Source of the DNA: Burkholderiales bacterium
GTDB lineage: Bacteria; Pseudomonadota; Gammaproteobacteria; Burkholderiales; Burkholderiaceae_C
NCBI GenBank assembly: GCA_947474755.1
Contig: CANJJE010000014.1
Location: forward strand, 25,621-89,620
Length of the DNA: 64,000 nucleotides
Direction: 5' to 3'
Part shown: one piece after another, positions 36,834 to 45,888 of the stretch
Position numbering within the stretch: the stretch's first letter is position 1
How the letters are laid out: every line of letters starts with the position of its first letter
The notes under the pieces: model-generated
The model's database searches: none
Told to the model about the DNA's origin: nothing
What the model saw: only the letters and a program-made list of their open reading frames with translations
Made by a program: the position numbers and the translations under genes

Positions 36834-38651
36834 TCAACTCTTGCCTTGGGGGCGCTCTGGCTGAGCGTCGGCAAACAAGACTGTCAGATCGTGGGCGTCT
36901 TGGTCTTGTCGCTGCTCGATGCGTGCGTAGAGATCGTCGATCAGGCTCTGCTGCATTTTTTCGATGGCAGACCGTCTCGGTTTGAGATTGGGTGTCAATT
37001 CACCCGAATCGATGCTGAATGGCCGTTCCAGAAATGCAATGCCCAGCGGCCGATCGAATTCACTGAGCTGCTTCACCTGCTCCTGCAGCGCCGATATCAA
37101 CTGAGCCCGGCTGCCCGGATCACGAATGGTCGGCCCACAAGTGCACAGGGCCACGAGGCACTTACGCCCCGACCCGATGAGGATGGCCTGGTCTATGCCC
37201 GGGGTGAGCCGTAGTTGGGCCTCGACACCCGCAGGAGCCACTCGCCGGCCCGTGGAAGTCTTGATCAAATCACCCGTTCGTCCCGTCAGACACAGGTAGC
37301 CATCAACGTCTATCTGTCCGAGGTCGCCAGTGAGGTAGAACCCGTCGGCATCTCGCGACGGAGCCGGGTCGGCCCCGAGATAGGCAGAGAACACGCCGGG
37401 GCCCTTCACGCTGATTGCGCCTCCCGCGGCCACGACGATGTGATTGCCGCTCAAGGGCCGCCCAACCGTGCCAAAGCGGAAGTCGTCTAGGCGATTCATG
37501 GCCATGGGCATCACGTTCTCGCTCATGCCGTAGGCCTCCAGCAAGAGCCAGCCCAACGAATGAAATTCGTCCAGCAGATACCGAGGCGTGGGTGCAGAGC
37601 CCGTGACCATGCAGCGCAGTCTGACGCCCATCACGCCACGCAGCCGTGAAAGCACGGCGCGGTCTGCCGCCTTGTGCGCCACGGCAAGCCAGGCAGGCAC
37701 TGGGCGCCGGGCCAACCGGCAGGTGCTGACAAGGCGGCCGATGCGCCAGGCCAGTTCGATCACCTTTCGCTGCAGCGCGGGCCGTGCGGCGATCGATGCA
37801 CGGATGCCGTCGTACAGCTTTTCATAGAAGCGAGGCACGCCGACAAAGATGTCCGGTGAGACAGCGGCCACCACCGCCATCACGCGGCGCGGGTCACCGA
37901 GCAGATAGGTCGCTGCGCCCTGCCGCAGGCCGGCCAGATTGACCATGCGCTGGAACAGGTTGGACAGCGGCAACCAGCACAGCAGCCGACCATCGTGTTG
38001 CACGAACCCAAAGGCATCGGCAATGGCTGCCACCGCCATGCAGACCTGTGCATGGGAGTAGGCGATGCCTTTCGGCGCACCTGTGGTGCCCGAGGTGAAG
38101 ATGATCGTCGCCAGGTCTTCGGGGCCTGGCGTTTGCGCCATGGCGCCAGAGGTGTCGGCCAGGTCGTCCAGTTCATCCCAGGTCATGAACTGCTTGCCGA
38201 AGGGCAGTTCAGCTGCTGCCGTCGTTTCGTGCAAGGCCAGCAGGACGCGCACCTTGCTCCATTGACCCTCATCCAGTTGCGCCAGCACACGCGCATCACT
38301 GGTCGCGAATCCGACCACGTCGGCCTGTCGGGACATGCTGGCGATTCGCTGCGGCAGGTCGTGCGCATCCAGCCCCACCACGACCACCCCCATGGACAGC
38401 GCCGCGTGGTGCAGCAACTCCCACTCGATCGAGACCGGGGCGATGAGCGCCAGTCGATCACCCTGGCGCAAACCGGCAGCGTGCAGGCCCCGGCGCAGCC
38501 TGGTCACGCGTGCGTGAAACGCCCGCCAGGTCAGCGGCTCCCAGTGCCCCTCGTCTCTTTCGCGCTGAAACGCCACCGCCTCGGGCGTCGCCGCCACACG
38601 CTGCTCGAGCAGTTGCCAGACCGTGGCGGCTGTGGGTGGTGCGTCCGTCAT
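36834..38651 (-). CDS. long-chain acyl-CoA/acyl-AMP ligase
   Basis: This 605-residue ANL-superfamily enzyme should activate a fatty acid as acyl-AMP and pass it to CoA or another thiol. Motifs are IIFTSGTTGAPKG (about 183-195), EAYGMSEN, YLTGDLGQID and GRTGDLIKTSTGRR; the pattern is closest to FAA1/FadD15-type long-chain ligases. It is the last gene of the operon, its ATG overlapping the preceding stop by four bases. The C-terminal tail past about 560 (RIEQRQDQDAHDLTV) is charged. The substrate is unknown; beside an N-acyl synthase and a reductase, a role in lipid supply or tailoring is likelier than general beta-oxidation. Confidence 0.85.
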   Translation of the reverse strand: MTDAPPTAATVWQLLEQRVAATPEAVAFQRERDEGHWEPLTWRAFHARVTRLRRGLHAAGLRQGDRLALIAPVSIEWELLHHAALSMGVVVVGLDAHDLPQRIASMSRQADVVGFATSDARVLAQLDEGQWSKVRVLLALHETTAAAELPFGKQFMTWDELDDLADTSGAMAQTPGPEDLATIIFTSGTTGAPKGIAYSHAQVCMAVAAIADAFGFVQHDGRLLCWLPLSNLFQRMVNLAGLRQGAATYLLGDPRRVMAVVAAVSPDIFVGVPRFYEKLYDGIRASIAARPALQRKVIELAWRIGRLVSTCRLARRPVPAWLAVAHKAADRAVLSRLRGVMGVRLRCMVTGSAPTPRYLLDEFHSLGWLLLEAYGMSENVMPMAMNRLDDFRFGTVGRPLSGNHIVVAAGGAISVKGPGVFSAYLGADPAPSRDADGFYLTGDLGQIDVDGYLCLTGRTGDLIKTSTGRRVAPAGVEAQLRLTPGIDQAILIGSGRKCLVALCTCGPTIRDPGSRAQLISALQEQVKQLSEFDRPLGIAFLERPFSIDSGELTPNLKPRRSAIEKMQQSLIDDLYARIEQRQDQDAHDLTVLFADAQPERPQGKS

Positions 38652-39778
38652 GCCGCGAGCTGCCCGGCACTTGAGTCGAGGTAGAAGCCGAGGACGGCGT
38701 CGAGATAGCTGTCGACCGGGGGAACGGGCAATCCCGCTGCGGCAAGTGCCTGAGTAGTGCGCGGGTTCGAGAATCCCTGGTCTTCGGCCAGGTAGGCCAG
38801 TATCGGCGGCAAGGCGCGCAAGGCTCGTCGCGCCTTCTCGCCGGCCAATGCCCCGATCACGGGAACCAGACGCTCCAGCAGGCTGCGATTGACCTGGCGC
38901 AAGGCAGGCAGCTTGCGGCCGTGCGATTGCCAGGCGCGGCGCACGCGCTGCTGCAGGCTTTTCAGCGAGATGGCTTCATCAGGCCCCGAGCACAAGTGGA
39001 AGATCTGCCCAGCCGTGTCCTCGTGACCACTGCTCCAGTGGATGACGTCGGCGACCCAGTCCACCGGAACGGTATCGAGGCGGGTGTAGCCGAGCTCCGG
39101 CATCACGCCGTAGGTGCGCGCACCCGACAGGAATTCGCACAGGTGATAGAAAACCTGGAAGTGCATCACCCGACCGCTGCCCGTCTCGCCAACCACCATG
39201 CTGGGTCGGTGCACGGTGACGGGCAAGTCCGCGCCTTCGTTCCAGATGACCCGCTCCGCTTCGGCCTTGGCGGCTTCGTAGGTGTTGTGGAAGTCGCGTA
39301 CCTCGGGCAGGCGACGCTCCGGCATGAGGCCGGGCGTGCGCCCCCACACGCCGACCGTGCTGACAAGGTCGATCTTTCGCAGCGTCCGGGCCTGCGCGCA
39401 CCTTCGCCCGAGATCCAGCACGGTGCGGGTGGGCGTGACAGCGGTGGCGCGCGCCTGCTCCAGCTCCATGTTCAGCTTGACGCTGGCGGCGCAGTGGATG
39501 ATGTGCGTGGTCTCGTCGGCCAGCTGGGCAAAGCCAGCGTCGCCGACACCGAACTGAGGCAAGGATATGTCCCCGCGCAAGGGTCGAATGCGCGACGCTC
39601 GATCGTCTCCCGGTGGGTAGTGCCAGTAGGCCAGCATTTGCGCCATGCGGGCCTGCAGGTCGGCGTCGTCCCGGGCCCGAATCAGCAGCGTCAACGCCGT
39701 GTCGCCTTCAGCAAGCAGTCGCGGCACCAAGGCGCTGCCGATGGTGCCTGTGGCGCCCGTGAGAAATACGTTCTTCAC
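38648..39778 (-). CDS. SDR/thioester-reductase-like NAD(P) enzyme
   Basis: This 376-residue extended SDR has the Rossmann motif TGATGTIGS (residues 7-15), HIIHCAASVKLNMEL, and Tyr-x3-Lys in YEAAKAEAERV. The layout is that of the male-sterility/thioester-reductase (NAD_binding_4) group, which reduces acyl thioesters to aldehydes, although isomerase or epimerase activity cannot be excluded. Its stop overlaps the acyl ligase ATG, suggesting that the ligase makes its substrate. It starts 12 bases after the flavoprotein stop. Confidence 0.75.
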   Translation of the reverse strand: MKNVFLTGATGTIGSALVPRLLAEGDTALTLLIRARDDADLQARMAQMLAYWHYPPGDDRASRIRPLRGDISLPQFGVGDAGFAQLADETTHIIHCAASVKLNMELEQARATAVTPTRTVLDLGRRCAQARTLRKIDLVSTVGVWGRTPGLMPERRLPEVRDFHNTYEAAKAEAERVIWNEGADLPVTVHRPSMVVGETGSGRVMHFQVFYHLCEFLSGARTYGVMPELGYTRLDTVPVDWVADVIHWSSGHEDTAGQIFHLCSGPDEAISLKSLQQRVRRAWQSHGRKLPALRQVNRSLLERLVPVIGALAGEKARRALRALPPILAYLAEDQGFSNPRTTQALAAAGLPVPPVDSYLDAVLGFYLDSSAGQLAA

Positions 39779-39790
39779 CGGCTTGATCCC

Positions 39791-41440
39791 TTATCGCAAA
39801 GGGGTGCCGTACCGCCCGGGAGCAATCAGATTGTGCGGATCGACGGCCTGCTTCAGCGAGGCGACAAACGCCTTGGCCTGCGGGTTCGAATCCAGCGCGC
39901 TCGCCATGCTCATCGAGGTGGCGCGATACGGCGGGTAGCCATGGTCGACATAGGCCTCTCGTGCCTCGTGATACCAGGCCAGCGCGCGCGCCGATTCGGC
40001 CGCGTCGCGCTTGTCGTAGAACACGCCGACCAGCAGGATCACTGAACGCGCGCTTTCCACGATCACTTCGACGAAGAAGTCGAACTCGTGCTTGTCGAAG
40101 ATCTGCTTCGTCACTGACAACGCCTTCATGACATGGCCTGAGGTGAATGGCACCACCGGGCCGATCCACACCAGACCGCAGCCGTCACGCGCGGGGTCGA
40201 CGTCGCTGTCAGGCTTCTTCTGGTGAGACTTGAAATAAGCCTGCCGGACGAACTCGTCGGTGGGAATGCCGCGAAACAGGTCGATCGCAGGCACCATCAC
40301 ATCGGTGAACTCGGGCGACTTGCCCAGCCAGCGATTGACCACCGGCGCCACGGCTCGAATCAGGCGACCGTACCAGTCGTCGCGGACCGCCGCGCCGATG
40401 AACTGCACCAGCCCATAGCGCCCCAGCACCTTGCGGATCATGCGCTTCTGGTATCGCACTTCCTCGCTGCTGCCGTACAGGCCGCAGCCAAACGTCCAGC
40501 GCGCCACGCCATGCTGCTGGCGCCAGGCGGCTGCGGCCTCGTCACTCAGGTGCCGACGTCCGCCCAGCTTGTCATAGGGGTACTGCGCGAGGATGCACAT
40601 CATTGCGAAATCGTTCGCGAGGTGTGGATGAGCGCGGATCGCGCGCGCCATGACCAGCTCGCGCAGATCGTCGATGAACGCACCCAGCTTCTCGGGCGGC
40701 GCCTTGTATTCGAAGGCAGCGAAATCGAATTTCTCCGGCGCCGGCATCAACCAGATGCCGGCCTTGACCACGATGCCCAGATTCGACTGCGCGAACAGGC
40801 CGTCGAGGTAAGGCCCGACACCCCATTTGTAGGTGTGGCGCACGGCGTTGTTGCCCGTCGGTCCGCCACCGGTTTCGAGCAGACTACCATCGGGCAGGAC
40901 GACGTCCATGCCGCACAGGCAACCGAAATGGTCGGCCATCGGCGTGAGCCCGCGACCCTTGTCGAGGGCATTGCCCATCACGCTGGCGTGCTGTGTCGTG
41001 CCGGCCGTGTCAGCCCACAAGCGCGAGCCGGTCTGCTTGAGGTGGTCGTTGAGCCGCTTGTAGGTCACACCTGGTTCGATGACGGCGTATCCGAGCTGCT
41101 CGTCCACGTGCAAGATGCGGTTCATGCGCTCCAGCACCATGGTGATGCCGGCGTCATAGACCGCAGTCTTTTCGCCGTAGCCGAAGTTCTTCCCGGTGCT
41201 GACAGGCCAGATGGGCACGTTGGCCGCCAGAGCCACCTTGACCACGGATTGCACCTGCTGCGCCGTGGCGGGATAGACGACGACGGATGCCAGCGCATGA
41301 AACGGCAGGCAGGTCCGTGTGACGCGTTCGATGGCATCGGCGTCGCTGACGACGCCGTCAGCCCCCAGGATTCGCACCAGCTCTTCGATCAGGACCGAAT
41401 CCACGCGCGCCGGTGTGTGATCTGCGGTGTTGTCCATCAA
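39791..41440 (-). CDS. FAD-linked oxidase of the vanillyl-alcohol oxidase/p-cresol methylhydroxylase family
   Basis: The 549-residue flavoprotein has the FAD-binding PVSTGKNFGYGE (79-90), then GNALDKGRGLTPMADHFG and CGMDVVLPDG, all typical of the p-cresol methylhydroxylase flavoprotein subunit, and the C-terminal VDPHNLIAPGRYG. Known members oxidise para-alkyl phenols. Here the gene lies in an acylation operon, with no aromatic-degradation genes or cytochrome partner visible, so a phenolic moiety such as tyrosine is a plausible but unproven target. Its start overlaps the PP-loop gene stop by four bases. Confidence 0.82.
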   Translation of the reverse strand: MMDNTADHTPARVDSVLIEELVRILGADGVVSDADAIERVTRTCLPFHALASVVVYPATAQQVQSVVKVALAANVPIWPVSTGKNFGYGEKTAVYDAGITMVLERMNRILHVDEQLGYAVIEPGVTYKRLNDHLKQTGSRLWADTAGTTQHASVMGNALDKGRGLTPMADHFGCLCGMDVVLPDGSLLETGGGPTGNNAVRHTYKWGVGPYLDGLFAQSNLGIVVKAGIWLMPAPEKFDFAAFEYKAPPEKLGAFIDDLRELVMARAIRAHPHLANDFAMMCILAQYPYDKLGGRRHLSDEAAAAWRQQHGVARWTFGCGLYGSSEEVRYQKRMIRKVLGRYGLVQFIGAAVRDDWYGRLIRAVAPVVNRWLGKSPEFTDVMVPAIDLFRGIPTDEFVRQAYFKSHQKKPDSDVDPARDGCGLVWIGPVVPFTSGHVMKALSVTKQIFDKHEFDFFVEVIVESARSVILLVGVFYDKRDAAESARALAWYHEAREAYVDHGYPPYRATSMSMASALDSNPQAKAFVASLKQAVDPHNLIAPGRYGTPLR

Positions 41441-42567
41441 GACACCGCTTCGCCCATGCCAGGGGGAGCACCCGGTGTTCTCGAAGCCCAGTCCCTGGCG
41501 ACAAACTCAGGCCACTCCGCACGACTGGGCCGCGTGATGCGCAGGTCCTCGTCGCGCAGACCCAGCCAGTCCATATGCCGCTTCACGTGGCTGCCGAGGT
41601 AGAACTTCTTCAGGGTGATGAAGTCGACGACCTTGCCCATGAGTTTCCAGTACTGCCTGTTCGCCTTGCCCTCCCTGATCAGGGCCGAAAACTCGGGCGC
41701 GTAGGGGTTGTAGCCGAAGTTCTTCAGGTCCGAGTACATGAGCAGCCAGTTGATGGGGTAGTTCGAGAAGACCGGGCTGGCGTGCCGGGTCGACGAGATC
41801 AGCCCGAGCTCGACCACCTTGCGCATGATCTCGTCCTGGTCGTACTGCCATGCGTGGTACGGGGCCAGATAGCGGGGAAAGGTCGTTCCAGGTGCGTATC
41901 TGTTCGGGTTCCAGAATCGGCGCAGGTCCTGTTCGCTGAATTCGCCAGAGGCCAGCAATTCAGGCGGCGTCCAGTCAACGGCTGAAATGGCCAGACGCGG
42001 AAATTCGTACTCCATGCGCTCGGGCAGCGGTTGTCCGGGCGAATAGCCCGCTAACACCAGCGGTATGCCTTTCTCGGTGGCCACATGCAATGCATTGCCC
42101 TCGAACAGCGGTGCGTACGCATAGGAAATCGTGTGCACCGCGCCGCGTGCCTCCTGATTCATCAACAGCCAGCGGAACAGCTGGCGATAGAAGGCCAGCG
42201 ATGGGCGGTACACCACGTGTTCAACGTCGAGCTTGTCGACGGCACGCCGGATGTTGGCCCACGCCACTTCACCGATGTCGATGTCGGTGGTGTGTGCCAG
42301 CACGCGCAAGCCGTACTCGACCTTGAGCTTGTGGATCAGGTAGACGCTGTCCTTGCCCCCCGACAAGGGCACCAGGCAGTCGTAGGCCCCTTGACCGCGA
42401 CAGGCCTGCAAGGCAATTTCGAGGTCAGCCTCTCGGGCGCGGCGCGATGTTTCGGCGGACTCGCGGTCCTGCGGGCGGTAGGAGCGACACGCCATGCAGA
42501 TGCCCTGGGCATCCAGATTCGCCCCCGGAACACCCTCCGGCAGCAGACAGTTGCGGCAGGACATCAT
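41437..42567 (-). CDS. PP-loop ATPase / N-acetyl sugar amidotransferase-like protein
   Basis: This 376-residue protein has an N-terminal zinc-ribbon-like CxxC pair (C4/C7 and C24/C27) and the PP-loop VPLSGGKDSVYLIHKL (67-81), the signature of adenylating ATP pyrophosphatases. The overall shape matches WbpG/PseA-type enzymes that amidate surface sugars with ammonia from HisH/HisF-like partners. No glutaminase gene is adjacent, so the nitrogen source or the substrate may differ. It is second in the operon, 13 bases after the synthase gene. Confidence 0.75.
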   Translation of the reverse strand: MMSCRNCLLPEGVPGANLDAQGICMACRSYRPQDRESAETSRRAREADLEIALQACRGQGAYDCLVPLSGGKDSVYLIHKLKVEYGLRVLAHTTDIDIGEVAWANIRRAVDKLDVEHVVYRPSLAFYRQLFRWLLMNQEARGAVHTISYAYAPLFEGNALHVATEKGIPLVLAGYSPGQPLPERMEYEFPRLAISAVDWTPPELLASGEFSEQDLRRFWNPNRYAPGTTFPRYLAPYHAWQYDQDEIMRKVVELGLISSTRHASPVFSNYPINWLLMYSDLKNFGYNPYAPEFSALIREGKANRQYWKLMGKVVDFITLKKFYLGSHVKRHMDWLGLRDEDLRITRPSRAEWPEFVARDWASRTPGAPPGMGEAVS

Positions 42568-42580
42568 GAGATGGAGCGCA

Positions 42581-43936
42581 TCAGATGATCGTCATGTCGT
42601 GAACAGACCACTCCTCTGAGGCATCCGCGACCTCGCTGCTGCCCGACAACGCTCCGGGCGCAGTGTGATGCGCCTCCATGCTGTCGATGGTCCGACGCCA
42701 TTCATGATCATCAGGACCGTCGATCTGGAACCCGAAGAACGAACCATTGGGTGTGGTGATGCGGCGAACCACGACAGCTGTCGTGGTCACCACCACCCCG
42801 GCACCCAATTCGAGTCGGACCAACCCGCGCATCTGTTCGCCGAGCGCACTTTCCGCCCGCGCCAGAAAGCCGCTTTGGGAGACGTCGATGACCTCGAGTG
42901 CCACTGACTGCACCACGCCTTCGTCGCTCAGTTCCATCCAGGCGGGGCACTTGAAGGAATAGCGCCGATGCCTGCGCAATGGCTCGGCCATGGCCGGGCC
43001 GTCAGCGACAGGCGGCAGCACCTTGCGATAACCCTCTTCGTGGTAGATCGCCTTGAGCAGCCGACGGCGTCTCTCGTCGAGTTGCTGGAAGACCTGGGTG
43101 CGTTGATTGAAGAAGTGGTCGAGCAACGCTGGCGACATCACGGGATCGTTCGTCGTGTGGTAGGGACGCTGGGGGAAGTGGATGTTGGGCAGCGTGACCT
43201 GCGTGAAGTAGTGATACAGGTTCTTGTTGGTCCGACGCCCCTCGTAGGACTCCTTGAACAAGGCCGGCGCCGTGCTGAGATCGAGCGATGCGCCGACAGC
43301 CGGTGCGCCGTTGGCGAACTGGTAGTTGTCCACGACTTCGGCGTGCAATCGCTGGAACAACAGCAGCGACTCATACATCTCGATGTGCTTCGGATTGACG
43401 GCGATGACCAGATGTCGAGTGTCGAAGTACGCGGTGCAGTACTCATACATGAACTTCATCAGCGGAAACAGGATCGTGCCGCTGGCGTCACGGAAGCCGG
43501 CGTGCACGGCCAGAGCGGAAATCTCGGCAATGCGCCCCGGCCGCGCGCGCACTGCCGTCAGGTCGAACGCGGACTGCATCGGAAAGCCGAACACACCTTC
43601 CCGGATGATGGACAAGGTACCCACGATCTGGTCGTCGAATTTGGCGAACAGGGTGGTGGTGGTCGGCAATGCGTGATAGGGGGTCACGCGCAGGCCGGAG
43701 GCGTCGGGCTTCATGAAACCGCTCGCCACGTAAGCATCGTGCAGCAAGGCAAAGCAACCCTCGAGCTCTTGCTGAGTCGAGGCGATCCCGAGTGTCAACC
43801 TCGGGTCGGGAGCAGGGTTGCAGTCGACCATCCTGCGGTGCAGCGCGAATCGGGTCTCACGCGGCAGCCCGCTCAACGCCGCGTGGGCGAGACGCGGCAT
43901 GGGTCTTTTGGGGTGATCGCGGTCGGCTGAATTCAT
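42581..43936 (-). CDS. FeeM-like N-acyl amino acid synthase fused to a PilZ domain
   Basis: The 451-residue protein has two parts. Residues about 45-310 resemble the FeeM long-chain N-acyl amino acid synthases (GNAT/autoinducer-synthase fold), with LLHDAYVASGFMKP, an EISALAV strand and FPLMKFMYEYC; these transfer a fatty acyl group from ACP to an amino acid such as tyrosine. Residues about 318-425 are a PilZ domain with both c-di-GMP signatures, RRHRR (321-325) and DVSQSG (351-356). FeeM-type synthases are known to be linked to PEP-CTERM loci. The first ATG is annotated, but no strong ribosome site marks it; ATG at 43900 or 43831 is possible. It heads the five-gene operon. Confidence 0.78.
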   Translation of the reverse strand: MNSADRDHPKRPMPRLAHAALSGLPRETRFALHRRMVDCNPAPDPRLTLGIASTQQELEGCFALLHDAYVASGFMKPDASGLRVTPYHALPTTTTLFAKFDDQIVGTLSIIREGVFGFPMQSAFDLTAVRARPGRIAEISALAVHAGFRDASGTILFPLMKFMYEYCTAYFDTRHLVIAVNPKHIEMYESLLLFQRLHAEVVDNYQFANGAPAVGASLDLSTAPALFKESYEGRRTNKNLYHYFTQVTLPNIHFPQRPYHTTNDPVMSPALLDHFFNQRTQVFQQLDERRRRLLKAIYHEEGYRKVLPPVADGPAMAEPLRRHRRYSFKCPAWMELSDEGVVQSVALEVIDVSQSGFLARAESALGEQMRGLVRLELGAGVVVTTTAVVVRRITTPNGSFFGFQIDGPDDHEWRRTIDSMEAHHTAPGALSGSSEVADASEEWSVHDMTII

Positions 43937-43953
43937 GACAGGGTCAAGCTTCA

Positions 43954-43985
43954 GAGTATCACCAGACGATGGTCTGGTGATACTC
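43954..43985. repeat. 14-base perfect inverted repeat between lpdA and the FeeM-PilZ gene
   Basis: GAGTATCACCAGAC and GTCTGGTGATACTC form a perfect 14-base stem with a four-base loop (GATG). There is no T run on either strand. It ends 18 bases before the synthase ATG (minus strand), so it may insulate the operon from lpdA read-through, hide the ribosome site, or bind a regulator. Confidence 0.75.
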
Positions 43986-44066
43986 CAGAAGGCGTGGAAT
44001 TGCCCGTCATTTAGACACTTGGTTACTCCTTCGCGAGGCGATTCACGGGTTCAGGAGTGCCGGCGC

Positions 44067-45872
44067 TCAGCGCCGCACAGGAGGCAAGTCGGTACAGCTG
44101 CCGTGCGCTACCTCGGCGGCCATGCCGATGCTCTCGCCCAGGGTCGGATGCGGATGGATCGTCTTGCCGATGTCGACCGCATCGGCGCCCATCTCGATGG
44201 CCAGAGCCACCTCGCCGATCATGTCGCCCGCGTGCGTCCCGACGATGCCGCCGCCCAGAATGCGCCCGTGCCCGTGGGCCTCGGGGCTGTCGTCGAACAG
44301 CAGCTTGGTGAAACCTTCATCGCGGCCGTTGGCAATCGCGCGGCCGGAGGCCGTCCACGGGAACAAGCCCTTCTTCACCGGGATTCCCTTGGCCTTGGCC
44401 TCGTCTTCGGTGAGGCCCACCCAGGCCACTTCAGGGTCGGTGTAGGCGACGCTGGGGATCACGCGCGCGTCGAACTGCGCCTTGCTGTCGCCGGCCGCCA
44501 CTTCAGCGGCCACATGTGCCTCGTGCACCGCCTTGTGCGCCAGCATGGGCTGACCCACGATGTCGCCGATGGCGAAGATGTGCGGGACGTTGGTGCGCAT
44601 CTGCACGTCGACAGGAATGAACCCGCGATCACTGACGATCACGCCTGCCTTGTCGGCGCCGATCTTCTTGCCATTCGGCGTGCGGCCCACGGCCTGCAGC
44701 ACGAGGTCATAGACGCCTTCGCTCTTGGTGCCATCCAGACCTTCGAACTGAACCTTGATGCCATCAGTCGTGGCCTCGGCACCCACGGTCTTGGTCTTCA
44801 GCATCAGCTTGTCGAAGCGATGCGCGTTCATCTTCTGCCAGACCTTCACCAGATCGCGGTCAGCGCCTTGCATCAGGCCGTCGAGCATCTCCACCACATC
44901 AAGCCGCGCGCCGAGGGTGGAGTACACCGTGCCCATTTCCAGGCCGATGATGCCGCCGCCAATGACCAGCATGCGTTCGGGCTTCTGGCGCAACTCGAGT
45001 GCGCCGGTGCTGGTGACGATGCGTGGGTCGTCCTTGGGCAGGAATGGCAGTTTGACCGCTTCAGAACCGGCGGCAATGATGGCGTTCTTGAATTTGATCG
45101 TTTGTACCTTGCCGTCGGCACCCGCGACCTTCAGGTGGTACGGGTCGGCGAACTCGCCCAGCCCGTTCACCACCGTCACCTTGCGCATCTTGGCCATCGC
45201 CGCCAGGCCACCGGTCAGCTTGCCAACCACCTTGTTCTTGTGCGCCAGCAGCTTGCCGAGGTCGACCTCGGGCTTCTGGAAAGTGATGCCCAGGTCGGCG
45301 AAATGCGTCACCTCGTCCATCACCGCCGCCACGTGCAGCAAGGCCTTGCTGGGGATGCAGCCGACGTTCAGGCAGACGCCCCCCAGAGCGGCGTAGCGCT
45401 CCACCAGCACGGTTTTCAATCCCAGATCTGCGCCGCGGAAGGCAGCCGAGTAGCCGCCAGGGCCGGCACCCAGCACGAGCAGGTCGCACTCCAGATCCGC
45501 ACCGCCGGCGTAGCTGGCAGCCTGAGGCGCTGGTGCCGCTGGTGCCGATACGGCAGGAGCAGGAGCCGGCGTCGACGGCGCTGGAGCCACTGCGGCGGAA
45601 ACAGGCGCGGGCGCAGGCGCAGGCGCTGTCGCAGCTTCGGCCTCGAGCGACAGAATCACCGAGCCCTCTGCGACCTTGTCGCCGATCTTGACCTTCAGTT
45701 CCTTGACGACCCCTGCCGCCGAGGACGGGATTTCCATCGAGGCCTTGTCGCTCTCCACGGTGATCAGGCTCTGTTCGGCCTTGACCACGTCGCCCGGCTT
45801 CACCAGCACCTCGATGATTGCCACGCTCTTGAAGTCGCCGATGTCGGGGACTTTCACTTCAATGATTGCCAT
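44067..45872 (-). CDS. lpdA: dihydrolipoyl dehydrogenase with N-terminal lipoyl domain
   Basis: E3 reoxidises the lipoyl groups of the pyruvate dehydrogenase complex. The 601-residue protein starts with a lipoyl domain ([12 protein letters not shown], modified Lys near 43), a Pro/Ala linker (about 80-120), then the flavin fold with [13 protein letters not shown] and the redox pair in [16 protein letters not shown] 45872 was chosen over upstream in-frame codons because it begins the lipoyl domain directly. The fused lipoyl domain is common in betaproteobacterial pdh operons. Confidence 0.96.
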   Translation of the reverse strand: MAIIEVKVPDIGDFKSVAIIEVLVKPGDVVKAEQSLITVESDKASMEIPSSAAGVVKELKVKIGDKVAEGSVILSLEAEAATAPAPAPAPVSAAVAPAPSTPAPAPAVSAPAAPAPQAASYAGGADLECDLLVLGAGPGGYSAAFRGADLGLKTVLVERYAALGGVCLNVGCIPSKALLHVAAVMDEVTHFADLGITFQKPEVDLGKLLAHKNKVVGKLTGGLAAMAKMRKVTVVNGLGEFADPYHLKVAGADGKVQTIKFKNAIIAAGSEAVKLPFLPKDDPRIVTSTGALELRQKPERMLVIGGGIIGLEMGTVYSTLGARLDVVEMLDGLMQGADRDLVKVWQKMNAHRFDKLMLKTKTVGAEATTDGIKVQFEGLDGTKSEGVYDLVLQAVGRTPNGKKIGADKAGVIVSDRGFIPVDVQMRTNVPHIFAIGDIVGQPMLAHKAVHEAHVAAEVAAGDSKAQFDARVIPSVAYTDPEVAWVGLTEDEAKAKGIPVKKGLFPWTASGRAIANGRDEGFTKLLFDDSPEAHGHGRILGGGIVGTHAGDMIGEVALAIEMGADAVDIGKTIHPHPTLGESIGMAAEVAHGSCTDLPPVRR

Positions 45873-45888
45873 GTCGTGCGCCTTGGGC

